Assembly: GCA_001566295.1 (NCBI GenBank)
Contig: KQ964245.1
Span: 811,524-875,523, forward strand
Source: Microdochium bolleyi
Taxonomy: Eukaryota > Ascomycota > Sordariomycetes > Xylariales > Microdochiaceae
Length of the DNA: 64,000 nt
Direction: 5' to 3'
How positions within the stretch are numbered: the first letter of the stretch is position 1; the number at the start of each line of letters is the position of its first letter. The position numbers were made by a program, and so were the translations under genes. Positions 63,372 to 64,000 of this stretch are shown one piece after another. The notes beneath the pieces are model-generated. The model worked only from the letters and a program-made list of their open reading frames with translations. It was not told the origin of the DNA and searched no databases.

Positions 63372-64000
63372 TCACTGCTCCTCCGCAGTGGCTGCCGCAC
63401 CTAGAGTTTGCTGTAAAAACTCTTCCTCGTCAGGAGCGTTCTCATCCCTCTGCATCTCCAAGTATCGCAGTCGTCTCTTGCGGTCCTTTCGTTGTTGGTC
63501 ACTCTCAATGGTCTGGTCCTTGATAGACGGCGTAATCTGCGATCCGTCCTTGCCGAACAGATAGGCTGTGGCTGTGGCCATCTCCTGCTTCACAGATGCG
63601 ATTCCTCGGTTCTGGTGTCCGTCACCAACGTGCCATGATATCGAGTTCAGGTGTGCTTCCATGTGGTCATCTAGCGCGTCCTCGCTGTCGTAGAGCCTCG
63701 GCGGGTCTTGCCGTCCGCACTTCGCCCAGCGGCATATCTGCGGAGTATGCTTCCGATCTTCATGCTCGGCTTCGCCTTTGCCGTGATGGTCATTGTGGGT
63801 ATCCTCAGGCGAACCCTCATTGTCTGAAATGTGTACCAAAAAGACGTGTTTCCTCAGCGTGTCCAGATTGTGCAGCTCCGCCGGGCAAGGCTGCCCATTC
63901 TGTTCCAACCACTCGCACACGAACGGCGCGAACTCGGCCTTGGAGCGCAAGTACTCCCTGCGAATAGTCGTACCGATCGTCGCGCCGGGCTTCCTGCCCC
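63372..64000 (-). CDS. C2H2-type zinc-finger protein, C-terminal part (runs off the window)
   Basis: Only the 3' end lies in the window; the frame is open to base 64000, giving about 209 C-terminal residues. Two zinc-finger-like units are visible: one has cysteines in FVCEWLEQNGQPC followed by TLRKHVFLVH, the other ICRWAKCG followed by ALDDHMEAHL. Between them is an acidic, histidine-rich linker (HNDHHGKGEAEHEDRKH). A basic segment (QQRKDRKRRLRYLEMQRDE) follows, and the protein ends in a short acidic/alanine tail. The upstream sequence GATIGTTIRREYLRSKAEF resembles what I recall from large fungal RSC-complex subunit (Rsc9-like) proteins, but this is memory and low confidence. It is probably a nuclear DNA-binding or chromatin protein. 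Confidence 0.75.
   Translation of the reverse strand, partial: GRKPGATIGTTIRREYLRSKAEFAPFVCEWLEQNGQPCPAELHNLDTLRKHVFLVHISDNEGSPEDTHNDHHGKGEAEHEDRKHTPQICRWAKCGRQDPPRLYDSEDALDDHMEAHLNSISWHVGDGHQNRGIASVKQEMATATAYLFGKDGSQITPSIKDQTIESDQQRKDRKRRLRYLEMQRDENAPDEEEFLQQTLGAAATAEEQ

Noticed and set aside
1..64000. Transposons, CRISPR arrays, rRNA or tRNA genes, secondary-metabolite cluster
   Set aside because: No transposase, reverse transcriptase, terminal repeats, spaced repeats, rRNA or tRNA signatures, or biosynthetic core genes were seen on either strand.

Overview
The window is nuclear DNA of a filamentous ascomycete (Pezizomycotina), most likely a Sordariomycete. Genes stand alone, with their own promoters, on both strands. 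They are cut by short GT-AG introns (about 52 to 160 bp, several with CTAAC-like branch points). The gene set is typical of these fungi: Dicer-like 2, an NRC-2/Fpk1-type AGC kinase, DASH subunit Dad3, Rrg9, a GT34 mannosyltransferase and an MpaB-type oxygenase. The class assignment rests on protein resemblance only. I see no transposon, CRISPR array, tRNA or rRNA gene, or secondary-metabolite cluster.

Layout. 0.5-8.7 kb: a coiled-coil protein (-), pyruvate dehydrogenase kinase (+), a small coiled-coil gene interrupted by an in-frame TAG (+), and a GT34 glycosyltransferase (-). 9.9-20 kb: a membrane RING-CH E3 ligase (-), proteasome alpha-2 (+), an RCC1-repeat protein (-) diverging from Dicer-like 2 (+). 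20-30 kb: a large WD40 protein (-), mitochondrial Rrg9 (-), an MpaB/rubber-oxygenase-family enzyme (+) and calcipressin (-). 32-41 kb: mitochondrial PheRS (-), a dicarboxylate carrier (+), RNA polymerase II subunit Rpb3 (-), U2 snRNA (-) and mitochondrial GrpE (+). 42-54 kb: Rgp1 (+), a low-complexity coiled-coil protein with a newly found first exon (-), replication factor C large subunit (-) diverging from mitoribosomal uL16m (+), an unrecognised 426-residue protein (+) and an 83-residue membrane protein (-). 55-64 kb: mitoribosomal uS5m (+), Dad3 (-), the NRC-2 kinase (-) and the end of a C2H2 zinc-finger gene that leaves the window (-).

Most genes are housekeeping and there is no operon logic. 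Several act in mitochondria (PDK, Rrg9, PheRS, dicarboxylate carrier, GrpE, uL16m, uS5m), but they are interspersed with unrelated genes. Exon boundaries were set by reading frame and splice consensus.

The most unusual signals are two in-frame TAG codons 1.3 kb apart. The PDK stop codon sits in a TMV-like readthrough context (TAG CAA TCA) and is followed by 59 open codons in frame, a second TAG, then a hydrophobic 26-codon stretch. The next gene has a TAG at codon 39 with the same frame continuing into well-spliced downstream exons. Readthrough, UAG-to-UGG A-to-I editing (known in Sordariomycetes), a downstream small gene, or simple decay could each explain them.
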